A DNA stretch of 64,000 nt from Streptomyces sp. Edi2 (lineage in GTDB: Bacteria > Actinomycetota > Actinomycetes > Streptomycetales > Streptomycetaceae): assembly GCF_040253635.1 (NCBI RefSeq), contig NZ_JBEJGX010000003.1:7465501-7529500 (forward strand), written 5' to 3'. The translations under genes and the position numbers were made by a program. Positions 8,418 to 18,094 of this stretch are shown one piece after another. The first letter of the stretch is position 1. Every line of letters begins with the position of its first letter. The notes beneath the pieces were generated by a model. That model ran no database searches. It was not told where the DNA came from and saw only the letters and a program-made list of their open reading frames with translations.

Positions 8418-9212
8418 ATGCGTCTTCTCGTCATGAACCCGAACACCACGGCTTCCATGACCGCCGCCATCCGCGTCACCGCCACCGCGGCCGCTGCCCC
8501 GGGCACCGAGATCATCGCGACCCAGCCCCGGTGGGGGCCGGAGTCGATCGAGGGCCACTTCGAGGGATATCTCAGCGCCGCGGCCGTGCTGGACCGGCTC
8601 GCCACCTTCGATACGCCCTTCGACGCGCTGGTCATGGCCGGATTCGGTGAGCCGGGCCGGGAGGGCGCGCAGGAGCTGCTGGACGTCCCCGTCCTGGACA
8701 TCACCGAGAGCGCCGCCCAGATGGCGATGATGCTCGGCCACGCCTACGGCATCGTCACCACCCTCGATCGTGCCGTCCCGCAGATCCGGGACCGGCTGCT
8801 GACCGCCGGGCTGCTGCAGCGCTGCGCCGCGGTGCGCGGCACCGGACTCGGCGTCCTGGAGCTGGAGGAGGACCCGGAGCGGACCGTCGAAGTGATCATC
8901 GAGACCGCCCGCGAGGTGGTCCGGGCCGGCGCCGAGGTGATCTGCCTGGGCTGCGGGGGGATGGCCGGACTCCAGGAGAGGGTCGCCGCAGAGCTCGGAA
9001 TTCCCGTGGTCGACGGGGTTGCCGCCGCGGTGAAGTTCGCGGAGGCTGTCGTCGGTCTCGGGCTGACCACCAGCGCGGGACGCAGCTTCGCGCCGCCCCG
9101 CCCCAAGGCCATCGGCTCCTGGCCGCTGAGCACGCATCTGCGCCCGTCCCCGGGGCGTGCTCAGGACTCACCACGGCGCACCGCATTTTCCGCGCAGACA
9201 TCAGGCATCTGA
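8418..9212 (+). CDS. Asp/Glu/hydantoin racemase family protein (probable allantoin racemase)
   Basis: 264-aa cytosolic protein of the Asp/Glu/hydantoin racemase superfamily. In this operon it probably interconverts allantoin enantiomers for a stereospecific allantoinase. Seen: N-terminal MRLLVMNPNTT strand/loop, AGFGEPG at residues 74-80, and the C-terminal LGCGGM with Cys179. Two-cysteine racemases have Cys where Gly75 stands, so the canonical pair is incomplete. The last ~35 residues are a low-complexity tail. ATG 8418 has GGAG upstream. The allantoin permease follows 57 bases later. Confidence 0.82.
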   Translation: MRLLVMNPNTTASMTAAIRVTATAAAAPGTEIIATQPRWGPESIEGHFEGYLSAAAVLDRLATFDTPFDALVMAGFGEPGREGAQELLDVPVLDITESAAQMAMMLGHAYGIVTTLDRAVPQIRDRLLTAGLLQRCAAVRGTGLGVLELEEDPERTVEVIIETAREVVRAGAEVICLGCGGMAGLQERVAAELGIPVVDGVAAAVKFAEAVVGLGLTTSAGRSFAPPRPKAIGSWPLSTHLRPSPGRAQDSPRRTAFSAQTSGI

Positions 9213-9269
9213 CGACTGACATTTACCGACCAACCCCCTAAGCTCCATCCCACCCGCCCGGGAGGACAC

Positions 9270-10733
9270 GTGACCACACCCCCGAAGCCCCCGCAGCCGG
9301 ATCCGCGCCTCTTCAACGGGGACCTCGCACCGGCCCCCGAGCGCACCTGGGGCACGTACAGCATCTTCGCGCTGTGGATGTCCGACACCCACGCGATCAG
9401 CAACTACGCCTTCGCCTCCAGCCTGTTCGTGCTGGGCCTGCCCGCCTGGGAGGTGTTCGTGGCGCTGCTGGCCGGCATCACGATCGTCCACTGGCTGATG
9501 AACCGGATGGGGCACGCCGGGCACCGTACCGGCGTCCCCTACCCGGTGCTCGCCCGCGCCAGCTGGGGCGTCTACGGCGCCAACATCCCCGCCCTGCTGC
9601 GCGCGATCATGGCCGTGGCCTGGTACGGCATCCAGACCTGGCTGGCCTCCACCGCCGTGGTCCTGCTGACGCTGCAGCTCGCGCCGGGGCTGGACGCCTA
9701 CGACCACAACTCCGTGCTGGGGCTGTCCACGCTGGGCTGGATCGCGTTCCTGGTGATGTGGGGGCTGCAGGCCGTCCTGCTGACCCGGGGGATGGAGTTC
9801 ATCCGCAAGGTCCAGGACTTCGCGACCGGGCCGGTGGTCTGGCTGGTCGTCCTCGCGCTCGCGGTGTATCTGGTCGTCAGGGCCGGCGGTGACATCTCGC
9901 TGACCCGCAGCCTCACCGGCCTCAGCGGCTCCGCGCAGGCCGAGCAGAGCCTGATCGCGGTCAGCCTGACCGTCGCCACCTTCCTGACGCTGGTCCTCAA
10001 CTACGCCGACTTCGCCCGCTTCACCCCCGACCACCGCTCCTACCGGCGCGGCAATCTGATCGGGCTACCGGTGAACTTCACCGCCTTCGCCGTGGTCGCC
10101 GTCCTCGTCACCGCGGGCACGATCTCGGTCTTCGGCGAGGCGATCTACGACCCGGTGAAGGTGATCCAGAAGATCGACAATCCGGTGGTCACGGTCATCG
10201 GCGCGCTGGCCTTCATCGTCGCCACCATCGGCATCAATGTCGTCGCCAACTTCGTCTCGCCCGCCTACGACTTCGCCAACCTCGCGCCGAAGTACCTGAA
10301 CTTCAAGCGCGGCGGCATGATCACCGCGGTGCTGGCGATCGTCGTCATGCCCTGGAAGCTGTACTCGTCCGCGCTGGTGATCCAGTACTTCCTCGGAGCG
10401 CTCGGCGCCTTCCTCGGGCCCCTGGTGGCGATCCTGCTCGTCGACTACCACCTGGTGCGCCGCGGCCGGATCGACGTCGATGCGCTGTTCTCGGCCGACG
10501 CCCGGGGCGCGTACTTCTACCGCAGGGGCTACAACCCGAAGGCGGTGGCCGCCTTCCTGCCGGCCGCCGCGGTCTGTGCCGTGCTCGCCCTGGTCCCCGC
10601 GTTCGCCGTGGTCGCGCCGTTCTCCTGGATCTTCGGAATGGGGCTCGCCGGGGCGCTCTACGCCCTGCTCTCCCGCGGTGAGCGCGCCGCGGCCGGTACC
10701 GGCCCGGTGCCGGAGGAGATCATCCCGTCGTAG
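9270..10733 (+). CDS. NCS1-family allantoin/hydantoin permease
   Basis: 487-aa cytoplasmic-membrane nucleobase:cation symporter-1 with about 12 membrane segments. Family features are the N-terminal WTYSI-like element (WGTYSIFALWMSDTHAI), GVYGANIPALLRAIMAVAWY, the loop NYADFARFTPDHR, and a C-terminal aromatic region near YFYRRGYN. GTG 9270 follows GGGAGG. Its position between the racemase and allantoinase makes allantoin the likely substrate; hydantoins, uracil or cytosine are alternatives within the family. Confidence 0.88.
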   Translation: MTTPPKPPQPDPRLFNGDLAPAPERTWGTYSIFALWMSDTHAISNYAFASSLFVLGLPAWEVFVALLAGITIVHWLMNRMGHAGHRTGVPYPVLARASWGVYGANIPALLRAIMAVAWYGIQTWLASTAVVLLTLQLAPGLDAYDHNSVLGLSTLGWIAFLVMWGLQAVLLTRGMEFIRKVQDFATGPVVWLVVLALAVYLVVRAGGDISLTRSLTGLSGSAQAEQSLIAVSLTVATFLTLVLNYADFARFTPDHRSYRRGNLIGLPVNFTAFAVVAVLVTAGTISVFGEAIYDPVKVIQKIDNPVVTVIGALAFIVATIGINVVANFVSPAYDFANLAPKYLNFKRGGMITAVLAIVVMPWKLYSSALVIQYFLGALGAFLGPLVAILLVDYHLVRRGRIDVDALFSADARGAYFYRRGYNPKAVAAFLPAAAVCAVLALVPAFAVVAPFSWIFGMGLAGALYALLSRGERAAAGTGPVPEEIIPS

Positions 10734-10844
10734 GTCGGGGCCGTTGCGGCGGAGGAGCCCGCGGCACCGGACGGGGCCGGGCCGCTCGCTGGGCCGGTGC
10801 CGGTCGAGGGGTCTTGACGGGCCGCGGTCCGGAGTGAAGACTCG

Positions 10845-10861
10845 TTCAACAGATTGTTGAA
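10845..10861. promoter_or_regulatory. perfect palindrome upstream of allantoinase
   Basis: TTCAACA-GAT-TGTTGAA, a perfect 7+7 inverted repeat 127-143 bases before the allantoinase start. It differs in half-site and spacing from the two TTCC...GGAA sites, so it may serve a second regulator. Confidence 0.5.
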
Positions 10862-10987
10862 TTTGTTGTCTTCCTGCATGTCGTTCCCGCGTGGCCGCGT
10901 GCCCCGGACGCCACGGCCCCTTCGCGGCGGCCGTGCGCCCCGCACGCCCGCACGCAACGATGAAGTCAGAAACGAGGAGGGGACCGG

Positions 10988-12331
10988 GTGTCCGAAACAG
11001 AGCTGGTGCTGCGCTCCACACGCGTCGTCACCCCGCAGGGGACGCGCGCCGCGTCCGTCACCGTCGCGGGCGGCACGATCACCGCGGTGCTGCCGCACGA
11101 CGCCGAGGCTCCGGCCGGGGCGCAGGTCCGGGACTTCGGCGACGACGTCCTGCTGCCCGGCCTCGTCGACACCCACGTCCACGTCAACGACCCCGGCCGC
11201 ACCGAGTGGGAGGGCTTTTGGACCGCCACCCGCGCGGCCGCTGCCGGCGGTATCACCACCCTCCTGGACATGCCGCTCAACAGCCTCCCGCCCACCACCA
11301 CCACAGACCACCTCGACACCAAGCGCGCGGTCGCCCGCAGCAAGGCCCATGTCGACGTCGGCTTCTGGGGCGGTGCCGTCCCCGGCAACGTCAAGGATCT
11401 GCGTCCGCTGCACGACGCCGGTGTCTTCGGCTTCAAATGTTTCCTCTCCCCCTCCGGCGTCGACGAGTTCCCCGAACTCGACCAAGGCCAACTGGCCGCC
11501 GCCCTCGGTGAGATCGCGGGGTTCGGCGGCCTGCTGATCGTGCACGCCGAGGACCCGGGCCATCTGGGCGCGGCCCCCCAGCCGCACGGCCCGAAGTACG
11601 CCGACTTCCTCGCCTCCCGCCCCCGCGCCTGCGAGAACGACGCCATCGCCGGGCTGATCACGCTCGCCCGGCGGCTCGACGCGCGGGTACACGTCCTGCA
11701 CCTGTCCTCCAGCGACGCGCTGCCGCTGATCGCCGCCGCCAAGCGCGAGGGCGTCAAGATCACCGTCGAGTCCTGCCCGCACTTCCTCACCCTGACCGCC
11801 GAGGAAATCCCGGACGGCGCAACGGAGTTCAAGTGCTGCCCGCCGATCCGCGAGGCCGCCAACCGGGACGCGCTGTGGGAGGGGCTGGCCGACGGCACCC
11901 TCGACTGCATCGTCTCCGACCACTCGCCCTCCACCGCCGATCTCAAGACCGCCGACTTCGGCGCGGCCTGGGGCGGCATCTCCTCACTCCAGCTCGGCCT
12001 GCCCGCCATCTGGACCGAGGCCCGCGAGCGCGGTCACACCCTCGACGACGTCGTGCGCTGGATGGCCGCCGCGCCCGCGGCACTGGCCGGCCTCGGCCAC
12101 AAGGGCGCCATCGAGCCAGGGCGGGACGCGGACTTCGCGGTCCTCGCCCCCGAGGAGGCCTTCACCGTCGACCCGCGGGCCCTCCAGCACCGCAACAAGA
12201 TCACCGCATACGCCGGAAAGACCCTGCACGGTGTCGTACGGTCCACCTGGCTGCGCGGCCGGGAGATCCACGACGGCACCACCCTCGCCGCACCCGCCGG
12301 CCGACTGCTCGAACGGCCGCAGCGCGCCTGA
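10988..12331 (+). CDS. allB: allantoinase
   Basis: 447-aa cytosolic amidohydrolase opening the hydantoin ring of allantoin to allantoate. Seen: the metal motif [11 protein letters not shown] near residue 60, the carboxylated-lysine region [15 protein letters not shown], the second histidine region HVLHLSS, and SDHSPS with the metal/catalytic Asp. GTG 10988 follows GAGGAGGG. It ends the plus-strand allantoin run; the gene after it is a convergent TenA-like protein rather than the allantoicase often found next in Streptomyces. Dihydropyrimidinase is excluded by the pattern and context. Confidence 0.94.
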   Translation: MSETELVLRSTRVVTPQGTRAASVTVAGGTITAVLPHDAEAPAGAQVRDFGDDVLLPGLVDTHVHVNDPGRTEWEGFWTATRAAAAGGITTLLDMPLNSLPPTTTTDHLDTKRAVARSKAHVDVGFWGGAVPGNVKDLRPLHDAGVFGFKCFLSPSGVDEFPELDQGQLAAALGEIAGFGGLLIVHAEDPGHLGAAPQPHGPKYADFLASRPRACENDAIAGLITLARRLDARVHVLHLSSSDALPLIAAAKREGVKITVESCPHFLTLTAEEIPDGATEFKCCPPIREAANRDALWEGLADGTLDCIVSDHSPSTADLKTADFGAAWGGISSLQLGLPAIWTEARERGHTLDDVVRWMAAAPAALAGLGHKGAIEPGRDADFAVLAPEEAFTVDPRALQHRNKITAYAGKTLHGVVRSTWLRGREIHDGTTLAAPAGRLLERPQRA

Positions 12332-12444
12332 CTGCCGCCGGCCCGCCAGGCCCCTGCCGGCGCAGGAGTGCCGCCGAGGCCCGGCGACTGCCGCGCGGGC
12401 GGGGCGGGCCTGCACACCGGCGGTACCGAGGCCCGCAGCCCCGA

Positions 12445-13125
12445 TCACTCGGCGACGCAGTTCCAGAACATGAGTTCATACGCCTGGAGGAGGCGGCCGT
12501 AGCGGTGCGCCGTGGCCGGCCGCGCCTGGCCGGTGTCGAGGCCGTGCTGCACCGCCTCGCGCGCCTTCTCGTCGACGGCCGGTGCCGGCCCGGCGAAGAA
12601 GCCGAAGAACTGACAAGCCTCCTCGGGGAAGGCGTAGTGGTCCCGCATCGCGGCCTCGACGATCGCGCAATAGCCGCCCCACGCCGCGAAGTTGGCGGTC
12701 AGCGCGATCGCCACGTCGGCCGGCTCACCGCCGAGGGCGAGCCGCGCCGCATAGGACGGGTAGGCCTGGCAGCCGGGACGCGGCTGGTACTCCGCGATCT
12801 GCCGCTCGCTCAGCTCACAGGCGTCCGCCAGCCCGGCCAGCTGCTTCATGGCCAGCGCCTCGCCCTGGGCGAGCAGGTCGAAGAAGTCGGCCACGGGCGG
12901 ATCGCCGTCCGCCCGCCGCGCCAGATGCTGGAAGCTGAGCCGGTCGGCGCTGATCACATGATGCTGTTCGAGGGCGAAGGTGGCGAACACGGAGCGTGGC
13001 GCCGCCCCCGCCCCGATCCGCGAGACCAGCCGGTTGGCATCGGTGTCCGGGGCGAGGGAACGGACCGCGTCATCGAGCACGGCGGCCGCGGTCGGACGAG
13101 GGGCATCGGGCGCGGGTCGGGCCAT
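12445..13125 (-). CDS. TenA/heme-oxygenase-like family protein
   Basis: 226-aa cytosolic all-helical protein with the TenA (thiaminase II) fold. Seen: ATFALEQHHVISADRLSFQHL in the first half, and a helix carrying GGYCAIV, which aligns with the active-site Cys helix of TenA. It could recycle thiamin pyrimidines, but many TenA relatives have other roles and no thi gene is adjacent. It is convergent with allantoinase and lies 125 bases upstream of the hexosaminidase end on the same strand. Confidence 0.78.
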   Translation of the reverse strand: MARPAPDAPRPTAAAVLDDAVRSLAPDTDANRLVSRIGAGAAPRSVFATFALEQHHVISADRLSFQHLARRADGDPPVADFFDLLAQGEALAMKQLAGLADACELSERQIAEYQPRPGCQAYPSYAARLALGGEPADVAIALTANFAAWGGYCAIVEAAMRDHYAFPEEACQFFGFFAGPAPAVDEKAREAVQHGLDTGQARPATAHRYGRLLQAYELMFWNCVAE

Positions 13126-13250
13126 GGGTCGGTCTCCTCCGGGGCGAGGGCGGCGGCCAGAGCCTCAGAGTAGGGCGCACGGCGCGGACCGACGGCCCGA
13201 TGACGCGGCCCGTCAGGAAAAGGTGGTTCCCGTCAGCCCCTCGGTTCCCC

Positions 13251-15938
13251 TCAGTGCAGTATCACCTCATTGACCGCGGGTGCCGCCGCCCCGGCCCGCC
13301 AGGCCAGGCGCACGCCGCCGATCGCGCCGTCACCGGCAGGCAGCCGCGTATAGGCCCCGGACAGCGTGCCGAGCGTGCGCCAGGCACCGCCCGTACGGAC
13401 CTCGACCCTCGCCGCCCCGGCGGGTGCGCCCTGCGGCCGCAGGACGGTGACGGACCGTGCGGTGCGGGGCACGTCGGGGGTGAACTCCAGGGCCTCATCT
13501 TGCTGCGCCGCCCGCGCCGCGTGATAGGCGGTCGCCGGGTCACCGTCCCCCGCCGACCGCAGCGCACTGCCGGCCGCCGCGGGCGGGCCGCCGGCCACCG
13601 TCGCCGCCTCCGCCCCGGCCACCGCGAACTCCCGGACCACCAGCCAGTTGTCCTGCGCCGCAGTGGCCCGTGCGCGGACGTACCGGGCCGTGGCCCCGGC
13701 CGGCGGCTCGGCGCTGACCTCGGCCTTCCCGTCGAACGAGGCCAGCGGATGCCAGTTCTTGCGGTCCGACGAGTACTCCAGGGTGCCGTGCCGCAGATAG
13801 TCGTCCGGGCTCCCGCTCTTGCCCATCGCCAGCCGTACGGTGCCCAGCGGACGCTCCGCATGCAGATCCAGCTCCACGAAGGAGCCGGCCTTGGGCGCCG
13901 CGCCGCTCCAGAAGTAGGTGGCGTCATCACCATCGGTCATCCGGGACACCGCGTGGTCCTGGTAGACGTCCAGATCCGTCGCCCCCTTCGGACGGCCGAC
14001 GATGCCCAGCGACGCATCGTGCGCCGCCACCGCCTCCTCGGCGAAGGTGTCCAGCACCCCGTCCGCCACCAGCACCGGAACCCTCTTCCCCGACATGTCC
14101 ACATACACGAACGAGGTGGCGGTCTTCACCAACTCCGGTATCCGCTGCCGCAGTTGCCAGGCCTTGGCACCGTCCCCCGCCCTGGTGGCCTCGATCAGCT
14201 GAAGGGCACTGCGCGCAGCGATGCCCCAGGCCCGGGTGGCATCCAGCCAGGGCCCGCTGTCCTTGACGAACCCCTGGTCGGCGAGCCGGTCCCGCAGTAC
14301 CCCCGGTGCGTCCTGCAGGTTCCGCAGCGCTCCGTCCAGCCGTCGCGCATCGCCGTCCCCGCCGAACTGCTCGATGGCGGCGGACAGTTCGGGTGCCTGC
14401 CGCGGATTGAGCGACGAGGCGTAGTGGGCATCGGCGAAGACGCGCAGCGCCCGTGCCGTACGGGCGTCGCCGCCGGCCAGCTCCGCGATCGCCGCACCCC
14501 AGGAGGTACGGGCGTCATACGCCGTGTCGTTCCACGCGTAGTCCGCCACCGTGTACAGCGCGAGCTTGGACGCGGCGGGCTGGATCATCGGATTCGCGGT
14601 GATCCCCGCCAGCTGCTCCGGCAGCCCCTTCTCCCGGCCGTTGAACGGCCCGAGCAGCAACCTGTTGGTCACATAGTCATTGACCGGGTAGTTGTCCCAG
14701 GTCAGGATCCGGTGCCCGAACACCTCCCGGGCCTGCCGCGCCTGGGCGACGGTCATCGTGGGCGCGATCACCCCCACGCCCGTCCACTCGACCAGCACGT
14801 CCTTGTCCAGCCGGGCGGCCAGCGCCTTCTTGTACGGCGAGGGCTTCACGTCGTAGTACTCGGTGGGCACCATCTGCAGCGGCTCGGCCCCCGGGTGCTT
14901 CGCGATGAACTCCTGCTGGACGCGGTTGAGCAGATGGGCCTGCGCCGCCCCCGCCGCCCCGCCACCGGTCCCGAACGCGTCCTTGTCCGCGGCGCAGTTC
15001 CAGTCCGTGTAACTGATGTCGTCCAGCGGCACCGCGAAGGTCCGTACGCCGATGTCCCACAGCGTCTGGAACTTGGCGGTCAGCGCCCGCAGATCCGCGT
15101 CGGAGCTGTAGCAGACGGACAGCCCCGGGGAGAGCGCATAGGTGAACTCCACATGCCGCGCGTGCGCCCGGTCCACCAGCTCCTTGAGCTGCGCGAGCCG
15201 GTCCGCGGGGTAGGGGTCGCGCCACTTCGCCCGCAGATAGGGGTCGTCCTTGGGCGAGTACACATAGATGTTCATCTTGTGCTCGCCGTAGAAGTCGAGC
15301 TGGTCGAGCCGGGCCTCGTGCGACCAGGGGGTTCCGTAGAAGCCCTCGATGACACCGCGCAGCGGGGTGGCCGGCCAGTCCCGTACGGCGGTGCCCTGCA
15401 CCCGCGCGCCCGGCCGCTCCCGGTGCGGCAGCAGCTGCCGCAGTGACTGCGCGGCGTAGTACGTACCGGCGGCGTCCTTGCCGGACAACGCGATCCGGCC
15501 TCCGCCGACGGCCAGCGCATAGCCCTCGGCGGGCAGCCCGTCCGGCCCCCGGGCCCCCAGCGCCCGCAAAGCCCGCGACGCGCCCGCCCCGTCCACATAC
15601 ACCGCCAACTGCCCGTCGTCCGGGGTCCTTTCGGCCCTTACGACCCGCTCCGCACCGGCGTCCTTGAGCGATTTCTCGACGACGGCCAGTGCCGGGGCAT
15701 CGGCGTCCGGCCCGGCGACGACGGTCACGGAGCGGGTGATGGTGACCCGGTCGGACCGGTCCCGGACGGACCGGGGCGTGGGGGAGAGGAGACGGGAACC
15801 GGCAACTCCGGGGGTGTCCCGGGGGCCGTCCTGCCCCGCTTTCCCGCCGCCGCCCGGCGGCCCGGCCATACCCGTCAGAGGGATCACGGCCAGGGCCACG
15901 GCCAACGCGGTGGCCGCCGCGGTGCGCGTACGGTGCAT
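13251..15938 (-). CDS. secreted GH84 beta-N-acetylhexosaminidase
   Basis: 895-aa secreted glycoside hydrolase of the NagJ/hyaluronoglucosaminidase type, removing GlcNAc from glycans. Order: signal peptide 1-25; Gly/Pro linker; GH20b-like domain about 50-180; GH84 catalytic barrel about 190-480, with EGFYGTPWS at 198-206 and the catalytic aspartate pair D306-D307 in PLDDISYTDW; helical domain; then a galactose-binding-like (F5/8 C, CBM32) module about 640-790; and a final beta-domain. The length and order match clostridial and Streptomyces homologues. It is single-gene and probably serves chitin or glycoprotein scavenging. A degenerate, 7-bp repeat-rich region lies upstream. Confidence 0.93.
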   Translation of the reverse strand: MHRTRTAAATALAVALAVIPLTGMAGPPGGGGKAGQDGPRDTPGVAGSRLLSPTPRSVRDRSDRVTITRSVTVVAGPDADAPALAVVEKSLKDAGAERVVRAERTPDDGQLAVYVDGAGASRALRALGARGPDGLPAEGYALAVGGGRIALSGKDAAGTYYAAQSLRQLLPHRERPGARVQGTAVRDWPATPLRGVIEGFYGTPWSHEARLDQLDFYGEHKMNIYVYSPKDDPYLRAKWRDPYPADRLAQLKELVDRAHARHVEFTYALSPGLSVCYSSDADLRALTAKFQTLWDIGVRTFAVPLDDISYTDWNCAADKDAFGTGGGAAGAAQAHLLNRVQQEFIAKHPGAEPLQMVPTEYYDVKPSPYKKALAARLDKDVLVEWTGVGVIAPTMTVAQARQAREVFGHRILTWDNYPVNDYVTNRLLLGPFNGREKGLPEQLAGITANPMIQPAASKLALYTVADYAWNDTAYDARTSWGAAIAELAGGDARTARALRVFADAHYASSLNPRQAPELSAAIEQFGGDGDARRLDGALRNLQDAPGVLRDRLADQGFVKDSGPWLDATRAWGIAARSALQLIEATRAGDGAKAWQLRQRIPELVKTATSFVYVDMSGKRVPVLVADGVLDTFAEEAVAAHDASLGIVGRPKGATDLDVYQDHAVSRMTDGDDATYFWSGAAPKAGSFVELDLHAERPLGTVRLAMGKSGSPDDYLRHGTLEYSSDRKNWHPLASFDGKAEVSAEPPAGATARYVRARATAAQDNWLVVREFAVAGAEAATVAGGPPAAAGSALRSAGDGDPATAYHAARAAQQDEALEFTPDVPRTARSVTVLRPQGAPAGAARVEVRTGGAWRTLGTLSGAYTRLPAGDGAIGGVRLAWRAGAAAPAVNEVILH

Positions 15939-16256
15939 CCTTCGGTCCTCCTCGGTGCGGCGAGGTGCAGGGACGAGTCATGCGAGCCTTCGCGCCAGCA
16001 GGCTTCCCCTGCCCACCGCACCGGGGCAATGGACTTTCGGACCGAAGAGATGGACGTTGCCGCGCCTGTGCCGGCCATTTGCGGCGCATCGCAACCAATT
16101 GGGGCTTTGTGTAGGGCCGTAAGGTCGTAGGGCCGTATGGCCCTTGGCAATTGAGGCGGTGAACACAGGGGGCAGACAGGGGTCCGGTTGGAGAGCCTTG
16201 AGCGGGCAGCGGGCAGCGGGCAGCGGGAGCGGGCAGCGGGCAGCGGGCAGCGGGTG
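15939..16256. repeat. upstream region of GH84 gene with GGGCAGC tandem repeat
   Basis: 318 bases without a gene. It must hold the hexosaminidase promoter (minus strand). At 16203-16253 there are about seven copies of GGGCAGC, interrupted once by GGGAGC, directly before the end of the broken MmyB regulator. No other structured element is evident. Confidence 0.6.
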
Positions 16257-16996
16257 CTACGGCCGTCCCTCGTCCTCCTCCGTCGCACGCTCCTCTGCCG
16301 CAAGGAGCCGCAGTGCCGTGTCGTCCTTGCTGCCGGGCCGTGGGAAGTACACATACAGCACATACCCCTCGGGGCCGGCGAGTGCGAACGTCTCGAAGTC
16401 GAGGGAGAAGACGCCGGCATCTTCGACCGCGAGCCGTTTCCGGCCGGCCACGCGGTCGTAGACGTCGTGCGAGTCCCACAGGGCGCGGAACGTCTCGCTG
16501 CGTTCCCGCATGCGCGCCACGAATCCGTCGAGTTCTGCGGGATGGCCCGCTGCGGTGGCGCGCAGACCGGCGACGGCCTGAAGGGCGATGTCGTCCCAGT
16601 CGGGGTACACGACGCGGGCGCGCGGGTCGAGGAAGGTGAACTCGATCAGGTTGTGCCCCGGGCTCCAAGCCGGGTTGACCCGGGCCGCGAGGGCGGTGCC
16701 GGCCAGTACGTCGCGACGCGGACCGACGACGAAGGCGGGCAGGTCAACCCACCGCTCCAGCAACACCAGCACTCCCGGCCGCACGGTGTCGACCGGGCCG
16801 GGCCACTGCCACCCGCCGGGGCGAGTGACGGCGACACCAGGGACCAGAGGTAGCTCCGCTCGGTGTCGTCCAGGCGCAGCACGCGGGCCGGCGCCTCGAC
16901 GATCTCGCGGGAGGGGTGCCGGTCGCGGCCCTGCTCGATGCGCGTGTAATAGGAGGGGCTCACGCCCGCGAGGAATGTGGACCTGAAGCCTTTTCA
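16257..16996 (-). pseudogene. broken XRE/MmyB-type regulator
   Basis: Remains of a helix-turn-helix regulator with a MmyB ligand-binding domain. One frame holds the HTH end (SPSYYTRIEQGRDRHPSREI...LRLDDTERSYLWSLV, about 16830-16963). A second frame holds the whole C-terminal domain (from VRPGVLVLLERWVDLPAF to GYVLYVYFPRPGSKDD). The switch is about 16800-16845, a one-base frame difference. A stop codon lies just upstream of the HTH remnant, and the first ~45 residues expected for the family are missing. So it is both truncated and frameshifted and should be non-functional unless the frameshift is a sequencing error. Confidence 0.75.
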
Positions 16997-17350
16997 AGCA
17001 GGTCACGTTGCAAATGAGTTGGCACAGGCCGAAGACGAAGGTTGCGCGCATCTGGCGGCGAGTTCGTCGTCGTGGCGAGCCATCGGGTGCAAGATCACCT
17101 GACACCTGCAAGACCGTGCCGCCATGCGCCCAACTGCCGAGCCAGAGAGGGGATCTCGTTCCGGGGTGATCAGTTGACGAAGCCACCCATCACCTACGAG
17201 ATCCGCGTCGGCCTCGAGCTTGGTCGACCTCAACTCGCCTGCAGAAATATGCGCTTGAGGTGACTCCGGCTCCGATCTTGTTCTGAAGTACTCAGTGACT
17301 GACGGCTGCGACGCCGTCAGCTTGCGTGCGAGCACGTGCGCCACACCTCG
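16997..17350. other. 354-base gap without a convincing gene
   Basis: Lower GC than its surroundings, with open frames of only about 110 codons and poor codon bias. It probably holds debris from the event that removed the head of the MmyB regulator. I see no promoter, repeat or RNA. Confidence 0.4.
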
Positions 17351-18094
17351 TCAGTTCCGGCGTGGGCGCGTGGTCAGGACCTGTGCCGGTACGGCTGCGC
17401 GTCCCTCGATCACGTCGTCGAGCCCGCGACGGATCCGACCTCGGGTCGCGATCAGCTCGAACAGGCTCGCTCCCGTCACGAGCACACCGACCGCACCGAC
17501 CACCACGCCCAATACCTCACGGCCGTCGGAGAGCCGGGCATAGGTGACGTGGGTGTCGACCTGGCTGACGAGGATGCGGACCGTACTGCCGGGCTGGGCG
17601 CTGACGGGCAGCTTCTGACCGTTCTCGTGGATGCCGTTGACGGTCCAGTCGCCGAAACAGTCGGTACCCTCGCCGCCGGCGTCGGCGTGGCACTTGGTGA
17701 CCTTGGCGTTCACCGGGATCGCCGGAACCAGCGCCGGGGCGAGGACGTTCGCTGCCCCGGAGAGCGCGAAGACCCCGCAGAAGACGCCGAATCCGACGAG
17801 GTAGCCGGGCCTGCGACTGAAGCGGGGGCTCCGGTAGTGGGAGAGGCCGACGACGCGCGTGGTGGGCATCGCGCGTATCAGGGTGATCGGGACCAGCAGT
17901 GTCGGCGCGAGGAACCGGGCCACGTTCCACCCAGTAGTCGGATGGAGCTCCCCGACCGGCCAGGAGACGATGGAGAGCGCCAGCAGCGCCCAGAATGGTA
18001 CGGAGAGGATGCGCCGCAGCATGCGTGCGACGCGCGCCTTGCGTGCCGCCTCCTCCGTCGGCAGCGTCCGGCCGCCCTGTTGATACATGGACAT
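17351..18094 (-). CDS. hypothetical four-pass membrane protein
   Basis: 247-aa integral membrane protein, family not recognised. Four hydrophobic segments are seen: near residues 26-46 (LSVPFWALLALSIVSWPVG), 55-75, 95-125 and 205-225. Between segments 3 and 4 is an extracytoplasmic domain with two Cys (TKCHADAGGEGTDCFGDW), probably a disulfide, and a beta-rich stretch resembling DUF3592-type proteins. ATG 18094 is preferred because CAGGAG lies upstream. No operon partner. Confidence 0.7.
   Translation of the reverse strand: MSMYQQGGRTLPTEEAARKARVARMLRRILSVPFWALLALSIVSWPVGELHPTTGWNVARFLAPTLLVPITLIRAMPTTRVVGLSHYRSPRFSRRPGYLVGFGVFCGVFALSGAANVLAPALVPAIPVNAKVTKCHADAGGEGTDCFGDWTVNGIHENGQKLPVSAQPGSTVRILVSQVDTHVTYARLSDGREVLGVVVGAVGVLVTGASLFELIATRGRIRRGLDDVIEGRAAVPAQVLTTRPRRN

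Noticed and set aside
12996..15446. 816-codon plus-strand open frame opposite the GH84 gene
   Set aside because: Antisense shadow. The minus-strand GH84 protein has clear motifs and a signal peptide; the plus-strand product is Arg/Pro/Gly-rich without recognisable domains.
17003..17344. 113-codon minus-strand frame after the broken MmyB gene
   Set aside because: Poor third-position GC, no ribosome site and no recognisable motif; treated as debris.
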